DNA of 64,000 bases from Tupaia tana (GCA_026018925.1 JAKSZU010000003.1:4353867-4417866), one strand, 5' to 3'; shown: positions 34,640 through 46,290, counted from the first letter of the stretch. Made by a program: numbers and translations. The notes: generated by a model not told the origin, from the letters alone.

Positions 34640-35855
34640 GAAAGATGAGAAACCAATAAAATATCTCTCCCCTAAGGGGAAAGATCAATTCCTCATCATC
34701 CACAGACAGTATAGTGGAACTCATGTAAATGTCAGATGAACAATTCGGAATATCCACAGTGACAAAACTAAATGAGATGCAAGAGACAACGAATTCCAGA
34801 AGATGCAAGAGAAAAGAGAGAACGAGCTTCAGGAGATGAGGAAGTCCTTTCACAATTTGAAAGAAATAGACACCATAAAAAATAATCAAGCAGAACTATT
34901 AGAGATGAAGGCTGTAATACAGGAAATTGAAACCTCCCTCAAAAGTATTAAAAGCAGGGAACCAGCAGTTAGCGTAATGGCTATGTTGCTGAACTCCCAC
35001 GTAGTCGACTGCGGTTCACATCCTGGACCCAGTGGCTTAAAACTCACGCCGGGCGCGTGTGCATACGTGCCCAAGATCCCAAGAGGAGAATGGAGGAGAA
35101 GGGATTGCGGCGTGACCATCCCCCGTGGGGGGGTGATTTCTCGCTTTCTGTCTCTATGTCTCTCTCTCTCTGTCTGGCGAGCACACATGCCCTATAGCAA
35201 AAGAAAACCTCTCCCCCCAAAAAAATATTAAAAGCAGATTAGATCATGCAGAAGATCAAATCTTAGATTTAGAAGACAAAACCTGTGACCTAGAAAAAAT
35301 TACCCAAAAAATGAGCATAATATACAAGAAATACTAGATATCATTAAATACTCAAATATCTGGATAATTGAAGCCCCAGAAGGTGAACACACTAATAAGG
35401 GCATTGATAATCTATTCCATGAAATCCTGAAAGAAAACTTTCCAAACCTAGAGAAGCATTCAAACACCCAGACCCAAGAAATATAAAGGAACTCAAATAG
35501 AATCAATCCAAGAAGGTCTTCTTCAAGGCACATCATAGCCAGATTGGTCAAAACCACAAAGACAAGATACTAAAATTGGCAAGAAATAAATGTCAAGTTA
35601 CTTGTAAAGGTAATCCCATCAGGCTAACAGCAGACCTCTCACCTGAAACAATACAAGCAAGGAAAGAATGCGAAAATATATTCAAACTGTTAAATGAAAA
35701 ACAATCTCAAACAGATTACCATGCCCAGTAAGATTATCCTTCAATGGGAAGAAAAGATAAAAATATCCTCAGATAAACAAAACCTGAAAGGACTTATCAA
35801 CTCCAGGCCAGCTCTTTAAGAAGTTCTGAAGGGAGTGCTACCCCAGGAAACTTAA
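34640..35855 (+). pseudogene. L1 ORF1p relic
   Basis: The coiled-coil section (MQEKRENELQEMRKSFHNL) and the RRM/CTD text 'ENFPNLEKHS', 'NPIRLTADLSPET' are readable in shifting frames. Homologous throughout to the HAL1-like ORF1 at 16.3 kb. Split by the SINE at 34958-35225. Frameshifts and stops remove function. Confidence 0.8.
34958..35225 (+). mobile_element. Family-A tRNA SINE in L1 ORF1
   Basis: Full-length with short C/A-rich tail. The duplication tattaaaagcag is at 34946-34957 and 35226-35237. Confidence 0.95.
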
Positions 35856-35955
35856 AGACAGACAGACAGAAAGAAGAGAACAAAAAAATAACCAAGAGAA
35901 CAGCCAACTTGATGATAGGAACAAATCTGGAAATGTAATTAATAACATTGAATGC

Positions 35956-36224
35956 GTGAACCAGCAGTTGGCGTAATGGCTATGTCACTGGACTCCCACG
36001 TAGTCGACCGCGGTTCGCGTCCCAGACCCGGTGGCTTAAACTCATGCCGGGCGCATGTGCGTGCGTGCCCAAGATCCCGAGAGGAGAATGGAGGAGAAGG
36101 GATTGCGGCGTGACCATCCCCCCGGGGGGTGATTTCTCGCTTTCTGTCTCTATGTCTCTCTCTGTCTGTCTGGTGAGCACACGCGCCCTACAGCGAAAAC
36201 CTCTCCAAAAAAATAAATAAATAA
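35956..36224 (+). mobile_element. Family-A tRNA SINE in L1 linker
   Basis: Full-length, with A/(aaat)n tail. Perfect duplication aataacattgaatgc at 35941-35955 and 36225-36239, between ORF1 and ORF2 of the host L1. Confidence 0.96.
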
Positions 36225-37593
36225 AATAACATTGAATGCTATTGGTTTAAATTCTCCAATCAAGTGACAGACTGGCTGGCTAGATTAAAAAAAAAAAAAA
36301 AAAAAAAAGGCAGAAACCCCTCTATCTGTTGTCTACAAGAACCCTGTCTCATGGATAAAGACATACACAGACTAAAAGTGAAAGGCTGGAAGAAAGTAAT
36401 TCCATGTAAACAGAAACCAAGAAAAGTCAGGAGTCGCAATACTGATTTCAGACAAAAAAAGAAGGGCATTATATAGTAGTAAAATGATTAATTCATCAAG
36501 AAGATATAATGCATATAAATACGTATGCACCCAACTCAGGAGCAGCCAAATATGTGAAGGAAAGACTGTTAGATCTAAAAGGAGAGAGAGACTGCAACAC
36601 ACTAATTGTTGGCTATATCAACACCCCACTATCTCCTTTAGATAAGTCTTCTAGATAAAAAATAAGCAGAGAGATACAGGACCTAAATGATACTATAATC
36701 AAATGGACTTGACAGACATCTATACAACTTTCTACCCTTAGACCACAAAATATACATTTTTCTCACCCCCGCATGGAACCTTTTCAAAGACTGACCATAT
36801 TATAAGGCACAAATCAAGCCTTTACATATTCAAAGGCATAGAAACTATATTCAGCATCTTCTCTAACCATGATGGAATTAAACTTAATATCGATTTCAGG
36901 AAAAAAATCCTCAAAAATACACAAACACAGAAAAACCAAACAAGTTACTTCTGAATGACTTTTCAACTTCCAAAAAATTAAGTCTGAAATCAAAAGATTT
37001 ATGGAAACACAATTATCATTAGTACACAAGTTTCCATAAACTATGGGACATGGCAAAAGCAGCCATAAGAAAGAAATTCATAGCAATTAGTGTACATAAG
37101 AAAAAGATAGAAAGGTGGCAAACAGAAACCTAACACCATACCTCAGAGAAATGGAAAAACAAAAGCAAACAAAAATAAATGCCAGGAGAAAAGAAATAAT
37201 AAAGATTTGAGCAGAAATCAATGAAATAGAAAACAAAAGAACTGTACAGAAAATAAAGGAAAGCAAAAGCTGGTTCTTTGAAAAGATTAACAAGATCGAC
37301 ATACCATTAGATAGACTAATTAAAAAGAAGAAAGAAATCATATAAATCAAACATATGATGAAACAGATAGTATTATAATAGACACAATAAAAATATAAAA
37401 GATCATTAGAGAATACTATGAGTGACTATATGCCAAAGAACAAGAGAATATGGAGGAGATGGACAAATTCCTGGATGTATATAATCTACCAAGATTGAAT
37501 CAGGAAGACATAGAAAGCCTGAATAGACCCATAACAAGCTATAAGATTGAATCAGTAATAAATAACCTCCCAATAAAGAAAAGCCCAGGTCCT

Positions 37594-37867
37594 CGGATCA
37601 GCAGTTAGCATAATGGCTATGTCGCTAAAATCCCATGTAACCAACCGCAGTTCTAGTCCTGGACCCGGTGGCTTAAACTCACGCCGGGCGTATGTGCATG
37701 TGTGCCCAAGATCCCGAGAGGAGAATGCGGGAGAAGGGATTGCGGCGTGGCCATCCCCCCAGGGGGGGGGGTGATTTCTCGCTTTCTATCTCTCTGTCTC
37801 TCTCTGTCTTTCTGGCAAGCACACACGCCCTATAGCAAAAACCTCTCCAAAAAAAAGAAAAAGAAAA
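37594..37867 (+). mobile_element. Family-A tRNA SINE in L1 ORF2
   Basis: Full-length. The near-perfect duplication aaaagcMcaggtcct flanks it (about 37579-37593 and 37871-37885). Several CpG-type transitions in the head make it older than its neighbours. Confidence 0.92.
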
Positions 37868-37953
37868 AAGAAAAGCACAGGTCCTGATGGTTTCACTTCT
37901 GAATTCTACAAAACTTTTTAAGAAGAGTTAACCCCACTTCTACTCAAATTATT

Positions 37954-37974
37954 TCTTTTTCTTCTTCTTCTTCT

Positions 37975-38008
<34 letters not shown>

Positions 38009-38254
38009 AGAGGTTTTTGCTATAGGACATGTGCACTCACCAGACAGACAGAGACAGAGAGACAGAAAGCGAGAAATCACTCCCCAGGGGGGATGGCCAT
38101 GCCGCAATCCCTTCTCCTCCATTCTCCTCTCAGGATATTGGGCACACACGCACACGCGCCCGGCGTGAGTTTTAAGCCACCAGGTCTGGGACGCGAACCA
38201 CAGTCAACTACATGGGAATCCAGCCACATGGCCATTATGCCAACTGCTGGTCCC
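37954..38254 (-). mobile_element. Family-A tRNA SINE in L1 ORF2
   Basis: Complement copy with a long (ttc)n plus T28 tail. Perfect duplication tactcaaattatt at 37941-37953 and 38255-38267. It lies only 87 bp from the SINE on the other strand at 37594-37867, forming an inverted pair. Confidence 0.95.
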
Positions 38255-38920
38255 TACTCAAATTATTCCTAAAGATTCAAAAGGAAAAAACCTCCCAAAT
38301 TCATTTTATGAAACCTCCATCATCTTCATTCCCAAAATAGAAAAAGACATGATAAAAAAGGAAAACTACAGACCAATACATCTGATGACTATAAATGCAA
38401 AAATTCTCAACAATATACTTTCAAATCATATCCAACAACATATTAAAAAGATTATTTACCACAACCAGGTAGACCTTATAACAGGGATGCAAGGGTGGTT
38501 CAACATATGCAAGACCATAAACATAATACACATTGTTAACAGAAAGAAAGATTAAAAACCATATAATCATTTCAATCAGTGTAGAGAAAGGATTAGACAA
38601 AATATAACATCTTTTCATGATTAAGACTCTTAGCAAGATTGGCATAGAAGGGTCATTTCATAACATAATAAAAGCCATATATGAAAACCCTATAGCTAAC
38701 ATTATGCTTAATGGGGAAAAACTGAAATCTTTTTCACTGAAAACTTGTGCTAGACAAAGCTGCCCACTTTCTCCACTCCTTTTCAATATAGTACTGGAAG
38801 TCTTAGCCAATGCAATCAGAAAAGAGAATAATATAAAAGGCATTCAAATAGGCAAAGAAGAGCTAAAAATATCTTATTTGCAAATGACTTGATGGTATTC
38901 TTAGAATACCCAAAGATTTC

Positions 38921-39191
38921 AGGAACCAGCAGTTAGCGTAATGGCTATGTCGCTAGACTCCCACATAGTCGACCGCGGTTTGCGTCCCAGACCCAGTGGC
39001 TTAGAACTCACGCCGGGCACGTGTGCGTGTGTGCCCAAGATCCCAAGACGAGAATGGAGGAGAAGGGATTGCAGCGTGACCATCCCCCCGGGGGGGGATT
39101 TCTCGCTTTCTGTCTCTATGTCTTTCTCTGTCTGTCTGGCGAGCGCACGTGTCCTATAGCGAAAACCTCTCAAAAAAAAAAAAAAAAAAAA
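38921..39191 (+). mobile_element. Family-A tRNA SINE in L1 ORF2
   Basis: Full-length, poly(A) tail of about 19. Duplication agaatacccaaaKatttc at 38903-38920 and 39192-39209, just after the RT catalytic box. Confidence 0.95.
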
Positions 39192-41038
39192 AGAATACCC
39201 AAATATTTCTATGAAAAACTTCTCAAAGTAATAAATGAATACAGTGAAGTGGTAGGATACAAAATCTATAGCATTTCTATATACAAACAACAAGTAGACA
39301 GAGTTAGAACTGAAGAAAGTGATCCCATTTACCACAGTCACAAAAAGTATAAGATGCTTAGGAATAAATCTAACTAAAGAAGTAAAAAACCTCAAAAAGA
39401 AAAACTATGAAACTTTAAAAAAAAAAGAAATTGAAAAATGACACACACAAAAATGGAAGGACATCACATGTAATGAAAATGGTAATTCTACCCAAGCTAA
39501 TCTACATATTTAATGCAATCCCTATCAAATTACCAGGAACACTCTTCGCAGATCTAGAAAAGACAACCATAGAATTTGTCTGGAACCATAAAAGACCCTG
39601 TATTGACAAAGTAATCCTGTACAAGAAGAGTGGAGTGGACGGCATCTCACTCCCTGGCCCCAGAATATATTACAAAGCTATGATAATCAAAACAGCATGG
39701 TATTGGCACATAAACAGACATGTGGACCAATGGAACAGAATAGAGGCTCCAGAAAACTCCAAAACATACAGTCAACTGATTTTTTGGCAAAGAGTACCAG
39801 TCAATCCAGTGGGAAAAGAAAAACCCCTTTAGCAAATGGTGCTGGAAAAATTGAGTATCCACCTGCAGAAAAATGAACTGAACTCTTATCTCTCACCATT
39901 AACAAAAATCAACTCAAAATGGGTCAAAGATCGAAACCTAAGACCTCAAACTATAAAACTACTGGTGGAAAATACTGGAGAAACTCTGGGAGATATTGGG
40001 TTAGGCAAAGACTCCTTAAATAAGACCCCCAAAGCACAGTCAGTAATCCCAAAAATAGACAAGGGGATTACATCAGATTAAGAAGTTTCTAAACAGCAAA
40101 AGACACAGTAATTAGTGTGCATCAACAACCCTCAGAATGGGAAAATGTTTTTGTAAACCATGCCTCAGATGAGGGACTAATAACTAGAATACACAGGGAA
40201 CTCAAGTGGTTAATGTTCAACAACCCTCATCATAAGGGAGATATAAAATCAAAACCATAATGAGATACCACCTAACCCCAGTCAGAATGGTGAAAAATTA
40301 AAAAATAAATTGTAAGTGCTGATGGGGATGTGGTAAAAGGGGAACTCTCCTATACTGCTAGTGGGAATGTAAATTGATCCAGCCACTGTGGAGAACAACA
40401 TGGAGTTTCCTCAAAGACCTACCAATACAACTACCACATGATCCAGAAACTCTACTCCTGGGTATCTACCCAAAGGATAGGAGAACACTCAGTTGGAAAA
40501 GTGCTCACACATCTATGTTTATTGCAGCATTATTCACAATTGCTAAGATGTGGAACCGACCCAAATGTCCACGAGCAAATGAATGGATTGAAAAAGTGTG
40601 GCATATATACTCTATGGAATAATACTCAACCATAAAAAACAAGACCCTAGCATTTGATAGAAAGTGGGTGAATATGGAATATTTACTGATAAGTGAAGCA
40701 AACCAGGCTATGGAAGAGAGACATTCTTTGTCTCCACTCAAGATATACCTACTGTCTGCACTCTGTGGTGGAAACTGAAAGATTAGAAGATATAGAAGCA
40801 TTGAAAATAGTTATGGATACTGGAGACACGTGGGAAGAGGGTGGGCAAAAGGAAAGAGTGTAAGGAAATAAATTAAGGAGGAAAATAGAGAGGCAAGACA
40901 TTTACAGGATGCAGAAATGGATTATTATCTGTTGATGATAACATGTTTTGTATCTTGAGCTGGACCAGTGTGAAGTGCATTCATGTTGGGTAAATTCAAT
41001 TTACAAGCTAAGTGATGTATGATTAAATGTATAAAATA

Positions 41039-41310
41039 GGGATCAGCAGATAGCATAATGGTTACATTGCTGGACTCCCATGTAGTCAATCATGGTTCAA
41101 GTCCTGGATCCAGCAGCTTAAAATCCACTCCAGGCATATGGGTGTGCGTGCCCAAGATCCCAAGAGGAGGATGGAGGAAAAGGTATTGCAGCATGACCAT
41201 CCTCCTGGGGTTGTGATTTCTCACTTTCTGTCTCTCTGTCTCTCTGGTAAGTGCACACGCCCTATAGCAAAAATCTCTATGTAAAAAAATATATAAAAAA
41301 TAAATAAATA
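41039..41310 (+). mobile_element. tRNA SINE adjoining the L1 3' end
   Basis: 'gggatcagcagatagcataa' head, B-box relic 'ggttcaagtcc', 'cccaagatcccaagaggagg', end 'gcacacgccctatagc' and an A/T tail. More diverged than family-A copies inside L1. It sits exactly at the L1 A-tail, a common landing site. Confidence 0.88.
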
Positions 41311-41640
41311 AGTAAATGAAATGAAATGATAATTTAACTCAAGAAGAGTGAATTTGACTGAGAACAACTCAGGTGCAACTTCAGGTAATGAGAGGTATTT
41401 GTTGGCAATTCTCCTCAGCCTGTGGTCAGATTTTTCTGGCCTTACAGGGAACTCTGGCTCCAGAGTCTCAACCAAGGCCTGTTTTTTCAGGAAGGGAGTC
41501 TGAGATGTCTCTACCAAATTTCCCTCCTACAAAAAGGAACTTAAAAGCAGTGGATTTACATAAACCCCAGTTCAATTCCACAAAAAATATGCAGAGTCCA
41601 TTATGCGGAGGCACCATGCTGGGATTACAGTCTGCCCTGC
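41311..41640. other. Non-coding spacer
   Basis: Nothing recognised. Confidence 0.4.
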
Positions 41641-41654
41641 TGTAGGTCTCCACT

Positions 41655-41920
41655 CTCCTATTAGATGGTGCAATAAACAGAACAACGCCATCCCACACTG
41701 AAGACAGCCACACACTAACTCCTAGAACCTGTAAATACGTTACTTTATACCATAAAGCGGGGGCGGGAGGGGGGGCGGGGGCGGGGGGGGGGGGTGGGGG
41801 TGGGGGGGTGGGTTGGGAAGGGAGGGGATGGCAGGGAGGGCTCGCAGATGCGATTAAATTAAGGGTCTTATGTGGAGAGATCATCTTGGGACAATCTGAT
41901 GGAAATAAGGGGTGATTTGA
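41655..41920 (+). mobile_element. MLT1-type LTR fossil interrupted by a G-run tract (tentative)
   Basis: 'ctaactcctagaacctgtaa' and, after the guanine tract, 'gcagatgcgattaaattaag' then 'agatcatcttgggacaatct' follow the layout of an MLT1-class LTR. Solo, old and broken. Confidence 0.5.
41758..41832 (+). repeat. Guanine-run tract with quadruplex potential
   Basis: About 75 bp of almost pure G with single T, C or A interruptions contains many runs of three or more G. Such sequence commonly folds into G-quadruplexes and is unstable in cloning and sequencing. Confidence 0.85.
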
Positions 41921-42085
41921 CTTAATTAGTCAGTACATCTGCATTAACCTGTGCAGTCATGTTTTGAATGAGATTTAATAAACATCGATTTAAAAGTTTT
42001 TCTGGAGGAAAAGGTCCAAAGCAAGAATGTAGTGAATAGAATAAGCCCAATTACATAAATTAAAGAAACTTCCCTTTTTTTGTGT

Positions 42086-42672
42086 ACTGTTGTGGGTTTC
42101 ATTGTGTCCTCCAAAAAAAAATATGTAGAAGTCCTAAAGCTCTACCCTCCCACACACACCTTGTGCCCATGAACGTGACCTTACTTGAAAACAGAATCTC
42201 GGCAGATGTAATCAAGTTAAAATGAGAAAATACTGGATTAGGATAGACCTTAAATCCAGCAGTTGATGTCTTTATTTTATTTGATTTCTTATATTTTTGG
42301 TTTTTGCCATGGCACATATGCACTAGCCAGAGACAGTGAGAATGAAAGTGAGAAATCATCTCCCAGGCGGGAAGTTGATATCCTTATAAGGAAAGATATA
42401 TCTGGAGACAGACAGTTACACAGGAAAGAGAGCCACATGATGTCGGAGGCAAAACTAGAACGATTCATCTACAACTCAAGGACTGCAGAAGATTGCCAGC
42501 AACCACCTAAAACTGGAAGGGTCAGAAAGTATACTTCCTTAGAGCCTTCAGCGAGGGTGTGTCTCTGCCACTTTGACCTTGGACTTCCATCCTCCAGAAC
42601 TGTGAGAGAATAAATGTGGTTTTAAACCACCAAGTTTATGGTATTTTGTCACAGCAGCTCTAGGGAACTAAT
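42086..42672 (+). mobile_element. MLT1 (ERVL-MaLR) solo LTR fossil
   Basis: Typical MLT1 text in order: 'tgttgtgggtttcattgtgt', 'gcagatgtaatcaagttaaa', 'gcagaagattgccagcaacc', 'ctccagaactgtgagagaat', 'ggtattttgtcacagcagct' and an end near 'aactaataac'. A 5'-truncated SINE interrupts it (42273-42373). No internal region. Old, from early placental times. Confidence 0.85.
42273..42373 (-). mobile_element. tRNA SINE 3' fragment inside the MLT1 LTR
   Basis: Complement of 'gatttctcactttca', '…gccatggcacatatgcac' and the T-rich tail. Only the 3' third of the SINE. The duplication ttgatRtcYttat (about 42262-42274 and 42374-42386) shows it inserted already truncated. Confidence 0.8.
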
Positions 42673-43036
42673 AACACTTACCAACTGGGGGCTTTGGAGA
42701 ATGCAAGTCTCCTTAAGCTGGTTTGGCTGTGTTTAAGCTGGAGACGTTATGTTAACTTCTCCATGAATGAAAACAGCAGCAATAACATTGTCTCAGGCCC
42801 AAGCCACCCTAGACGCTCACACCAGCCATCCTGGATTACTTCGTCCTGCAGCCAGAAATTACCTGCCTGGTCAGGAAGTCAACCTTAGTTTCAGAGAAAT
42901 AACTCACAGGGCAGAAGCTTAATGATGCTGAGACTCGGTTGATGCTTTTTTTTTTCCCTCAGTATTTCCCAGCTCTATTTCACTCTACTGCTTCTTGACA
43001 AACCAAAAATGGCTAGGCTCTTGGCATCATAGTTTC
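42673..43036. other. Unique non-coding DNA
   Basis: No repeat or gene recognised, apart from a T-run at about 42946. Confidence 0.4.
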
Positions 43037-43052
43037 AAAGATAGATATTTGT

Positions 43053-43329
43053 TGGGACCAGCAGTTAGCGTAATGGCTATGTCGCTGGACTCCCACGTAG
43101 TCGACCGCGGTTTGAGTCCCGGACCCGGCGGCTTAAACTCACGCCGGGCGCGTGTGCGTGCGTGCCCAAGATCCCGAGAGGAGAATGGAGGAGAAGGGAT
43201 TGCGGCGTGGCCATCCCCCCTGGGGGGTGATTTCCTGCTTTCTATCTCTCTGTCTCTCTCTGTCTGTCTGGCGAGCGCACACGCCCTATAGCAAAAACCT
43301 CTCCAAAAAAAGAAAAAAAAAAAAAAAAA
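43053..43329 (+). mobile_element. Family-A tRNA SINE, near-consensus
   Basis: The copy closest to consensus in the window. CpG dinucleotides are largely intact (gtcgaccgcgg, cacgccgggcgcgtgtgcgtgcgtgcc), with a 20-A tail. Duplication aaagatagatatttgt at 43037-43052 and 43330-43345. Intact CpGs argue for recent insertion. Confidence 0.97.
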
Positions 43330-43430
43330 AAAGATAGATATTTGTCACATTTGGGCACTTTTTTTGTGCCCCAAAAATATTCAAAGACAGATATTTGTCA
43401 TATTTGGGCACTTTTTTTTTTTCTTCTCTA
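43330..43430 (+). repeat. About 50-bp tandem duplication with hairpin
   Basis: The block agaYagatatttgtcaYat then ttgggcacttttttt occurs at 43332-43365 and again at 43387-43421. Between them GGGCAC, seven T and GTGCCC (43353-43371) form a hairpin. The SINE at 43053 landed in the first unit. Confidence 0.75.
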
Positions 43431-44485
43431 CCCTGGATTTCCTCACCTGTAAAGTCGAACCATAAATATGGCTCTTTCTCCATATAGACTTATTATATAA
43501 ATCAAATGATAATGTTGTCTTGACATTGCCATCAGTCATTTGGTTTACAGCCCACCTATTCCAGAAGGTTTTAAGAGATGAAAAAGAAACATAATCAGAA
43601 ATTTTAAATGTGTTTCCTAACAAAGAAAGTCCTATGTGATTTTCAGCCCAAACTTGTGATTTGATTCCCGAAAGCTTCTCACCTTCCTTACTTTGCCTAA
43701 ACCATTCACTTCAGTGTTTCCTCCTTCTGGGGACCAGTAGCATCAATTGTATTTTAATCAGTATGATACTGAGAAGTCATGGTGGGAGATAGTATCAGAG
43801 TTGGCAGGAGCCGATGCAAAAGACCCTCTGCAAAGTAAAAATGAGGGCTATGTACTGGCACCTTCTCATCCTCCCTCCCTCCTGGGACCCCATGTTTGCC
43901 CCACCCTATGCTCAAGCACACGGCCTTCCTAACATTCTAGCTGCTAAAAGTACTGTATAAGGAGTTACTCTGGACTAGTATGTTAGCTGATAACAAAGAT
44001 TACTCTTTCCACTCATCTTGGTTCAAGAAAATTTCTCTGAGGAAATAAATACTCTCTGTTCTTTAATACGGACCTCACAGCGAACATGGTCAAATCTTTT
44101 CCTCCTGGCTATAATTTATGTGGCAGTGCTCCCCGCACAGTGATGGATGATATGCAGCTCCGGAACAGATGAGCTCTATCACCCAAAATATTTAGCCATG
44201 CAACCATTAATGTCTATATCCAAATTACCAGTGAAGGACGAGAAGAGAGCTCTGCTGTGTGGCTCTCGGGGCATCTCTCCAGAATGGTACAGCTTCAAGT
44301 GGGAGGGGTTTCAGGACACTCCTGGAAAAATGACCTCTCATAGCACTTCTTCAGTACATTTGTAACTTACATTTCTAACATTGGACACCCCTAATCCTAT
44401 CATAATTAAGTCCACATTTTGTAAGGAAGAATGATAGGCTGTCCAAACATGTTGAGTTTTTGAAATATTCAAAAGAGGTTATAGA
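43431..44485. other. Unique non-coding DNA
   Basis: No gene or clear repeat. Confidence 0.45.
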
Positions 44486-44487
44486 GG

Positions 44488-44625
44488 TTGGATGAGAGAT
44501 CTTCAAAAAGTTCATGGAGTAATGTGTATTATGAGAAAATTATGTGTGGATTCTTTTTTTGGCACCAAAATAGACTCATATTTTAATTCCACTTTTCACA
44601 AACTTTTGAAGTACCCTCTTATTAA
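44488..44625. mobile_element. Mariner-type MITE
   Basis: Terminal inverted repeats of about 30 bp: left GAGAGATCTTCAAAAAGTTC, complement of right GAGGGTACTTCAAAAGTTTG. The interior 'ggcaccaaaatagactcata' matches a well-known 130-bp class of mammalian mariner-derived MITE (GCACCAAAATAAACTC…). No transposase. Confidence 0.8.
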
Positions 44626-45838
44626 TGCCAGGGCTAGAGATCAGGTAATAGACTAAAAGCGGGAACATTCTCCCTCTGTCTCTCAGTCTTTCTCCCTCTC
44701 TCCACCCCTCCATGTGTGTGCATGTACATGTGTGTATTACCAACATAAGGGTATTAGGCAATGTCATGGAAGAGAAAATCATCATGCAGGAAAGAGGATC
44801 AGAAGGAGAGAAAAGGACAGAGGATCCTCATGAAAAACAGAAGTCCAAGAGAAATAGACAGAGATGTTAAAATGAGATCCAGCCGAAATAGACATGTCAT
44901 TGAATCCAAAGCAGAAATGTTACGTTTGCTGCTGTTTCAGTGAGTGAGCATGTCTGAAGTAAGGACCCCATATTTTTTATCTTTATCTCTCCAATCCTCA
45001 CCATCATGTCTAAGACATACTCTATCAGCTACTGAGTAGAAATAAGGCCACACACCAGAAGCCTGCCTCACTTCATCCCACTCCTTGCCACCCACTGTGA
45101 AAGTCTCATCTTTGCGATTTCTCCATGTCTGCTATGGGAGCCAAAATGACCCATGCTGGCCAAATGGCACCTCACAAAGCTATCTCACCTAAAACTCAGG
45201 CACTGCAGTGCTTGCTAGTAATGTCTATGCCTTCTGGACGAGTTGGGTAAACCAAGGTCCACAGAAGTTAGTATGGACAGAAAGCAGAGTCAACACTTCC
45301 CAGAGTCCTCAATGGAACTATTCACTGGCTAAGCTAATGAAGTCTCTTCCACCATAATTCCTACTTCTCTGCTTCCAGAAGAGAACTTGGAGCCACTAGT
45401 ACTCCAACAAATGACCTCAGGCTAATTAAATCAATAGTCCCTGCAAATTAGGTTTTTAAATGAAACTGTTTTAAAGACTTAAAAAAGAAAAAACTAGGAT
45501 TCATTCTTACTGTGGATAACATTTGAGGATAAATCAGCAAGTAGGAGAGAGGAAAGGAAGAAAACAGAATGGTCTTGGGTTGTCTAAAAAGTCAATTGCC
45601 ATTTGAAAATGCTAAACTGAATATTCAAAGATACTTTTCTACCCCACTGAACATGCATAAAAGCTTTCTTGGTAGTTATCATCAACCACGCAGGAGTCGA
45701 AGCCGAGAAGAGCAAGAATATTTGTCTTCCTGTATTAAATATGTATGCACATGCTTCTGTTTCTCAAAAACTATTATGAAGAGCATGCTATAATGCTTCT
45801 TTTTGTTGTCACAAAAGGAAAAAATTCAGTGATTGCCC
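44626..45838. other. Unique non-coding DNA
   Basis: A tctccctctctcc/(tg)n patch lies at 44670-44740. An AT-rich part with TAATTAAATCAAT lies at 45421-45460. No gene is supported. Confidence 0.4.
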
Positions 45839-45839
45839 T

Positions 45840-46290
45840 TCTGACCCTGGATCAAGGGCCAATGTCCCTGAGTGTCTGACCTTAAGCAAGTCGTTCATCC
45901 TTTCTAAGCTATAATTTATTCATAATATATATATATATAAAAAAATCTGGGACCAGCAGTTAGCGTAATGGCTATGTCGCTGGACTCCCACGTAGTCGAC
46001 CGCAGTTCACGTCCCGTACCCGGTGGCTTAAAACTCACACTGGGCGTGTGTGCGTGAGTGCCCAAGATCCCGAGAAGAGAATGGAGGAGAAGGGATTGCG
46101 GCGTGGCCATACCCACTGGGGGGTGATTTCTCACTTTCTGTCTCTCTGTCTCTCTCTGTCTGTCTGGCGAGTGCACGCGCCCTATAGCAAAACCTCTCCA
46201 AAAAAAAAAAAACCTGAGGCTGAAATAGCTCACAGAGATATTACAAATGGATTTAAAATGTACGGTCTTAAGCAAAGGTAATAAATTCTA
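45840..46290 (+). mobile_element. MIR SINE split by a family-A SINE
   Basis: Left part: 'tctgaccttaagcaagtcgt', 'tcatcctttctaagctataa'. Right part after the SINE: 'cacagagatattacaaatgg' and 'cttaagcaaaggtaataaat'. Together they follow the MIR consensus order. Diverged. Confidence 0.55.
45949..46212 (+). mobile_element. Family-A tRNA SINE
   Basis: Full-length, from gggaccagcagttagcgtaa to cgccctatagcaaaacctct, tail of about 13 A. CpGs are mostly kept. The flanking duplication is too A-rich to define. Confidence 0.95.

Larger units (their letters stand above)
36230..40270 (+). pseudogene. L1 ORF2p relic (EN-RT)
   Basis: The N-terminal endonuclease region is readable (SICCLQEPCLMDKDIHRLKVKGWKK cut short by frame changes; family SVCCIQETHL), then the RT region ([47 protein letters not shown]), the catalytic box as FAND at 38877-38888 instead of FADD, and the C-terminal part ([29 protein letters not shown]). 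The endonuclease start contains a run of 24 A's at 36287-36308. Loss of one catalytic Asp plus stops makes it inactive. Confidence 0.85.
34225..41037 (+). mobile_element. L1 LINE, nearly full length, five nested SINEs
   Basis: The 5' UTR (34225-34630), ORF1 relic (34631-35855), linker, ORF2 relic (36230-40270) and 3' UTR (40640-41037) are all present in order. Removing five SINEs (34958, 35956, 37594, 37954, 38921) leaves roughly 5.5 kb. The 3' UTR has the GA-rich tract at 40835-40900 and ends 'gattaaatgtataaaa'. A deletion near 40210 removes part of the C-terminal domain. Many stops make it dead. Confidence 0.9.

Noticed and set aside
43053-43125. Functional tRNA gene
   Set aside because: A and B boxes are present, but the cloverleaf is incomplete and the sequence is the head of a SINE with body and A-tail.
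43069-43291. Recurrent peptide [13 protein letters not shown]... seen in many places, suggesting a gene family
   Set aside because: It is the translation of the family-A SINE in one frame, found wherever a copy lies.
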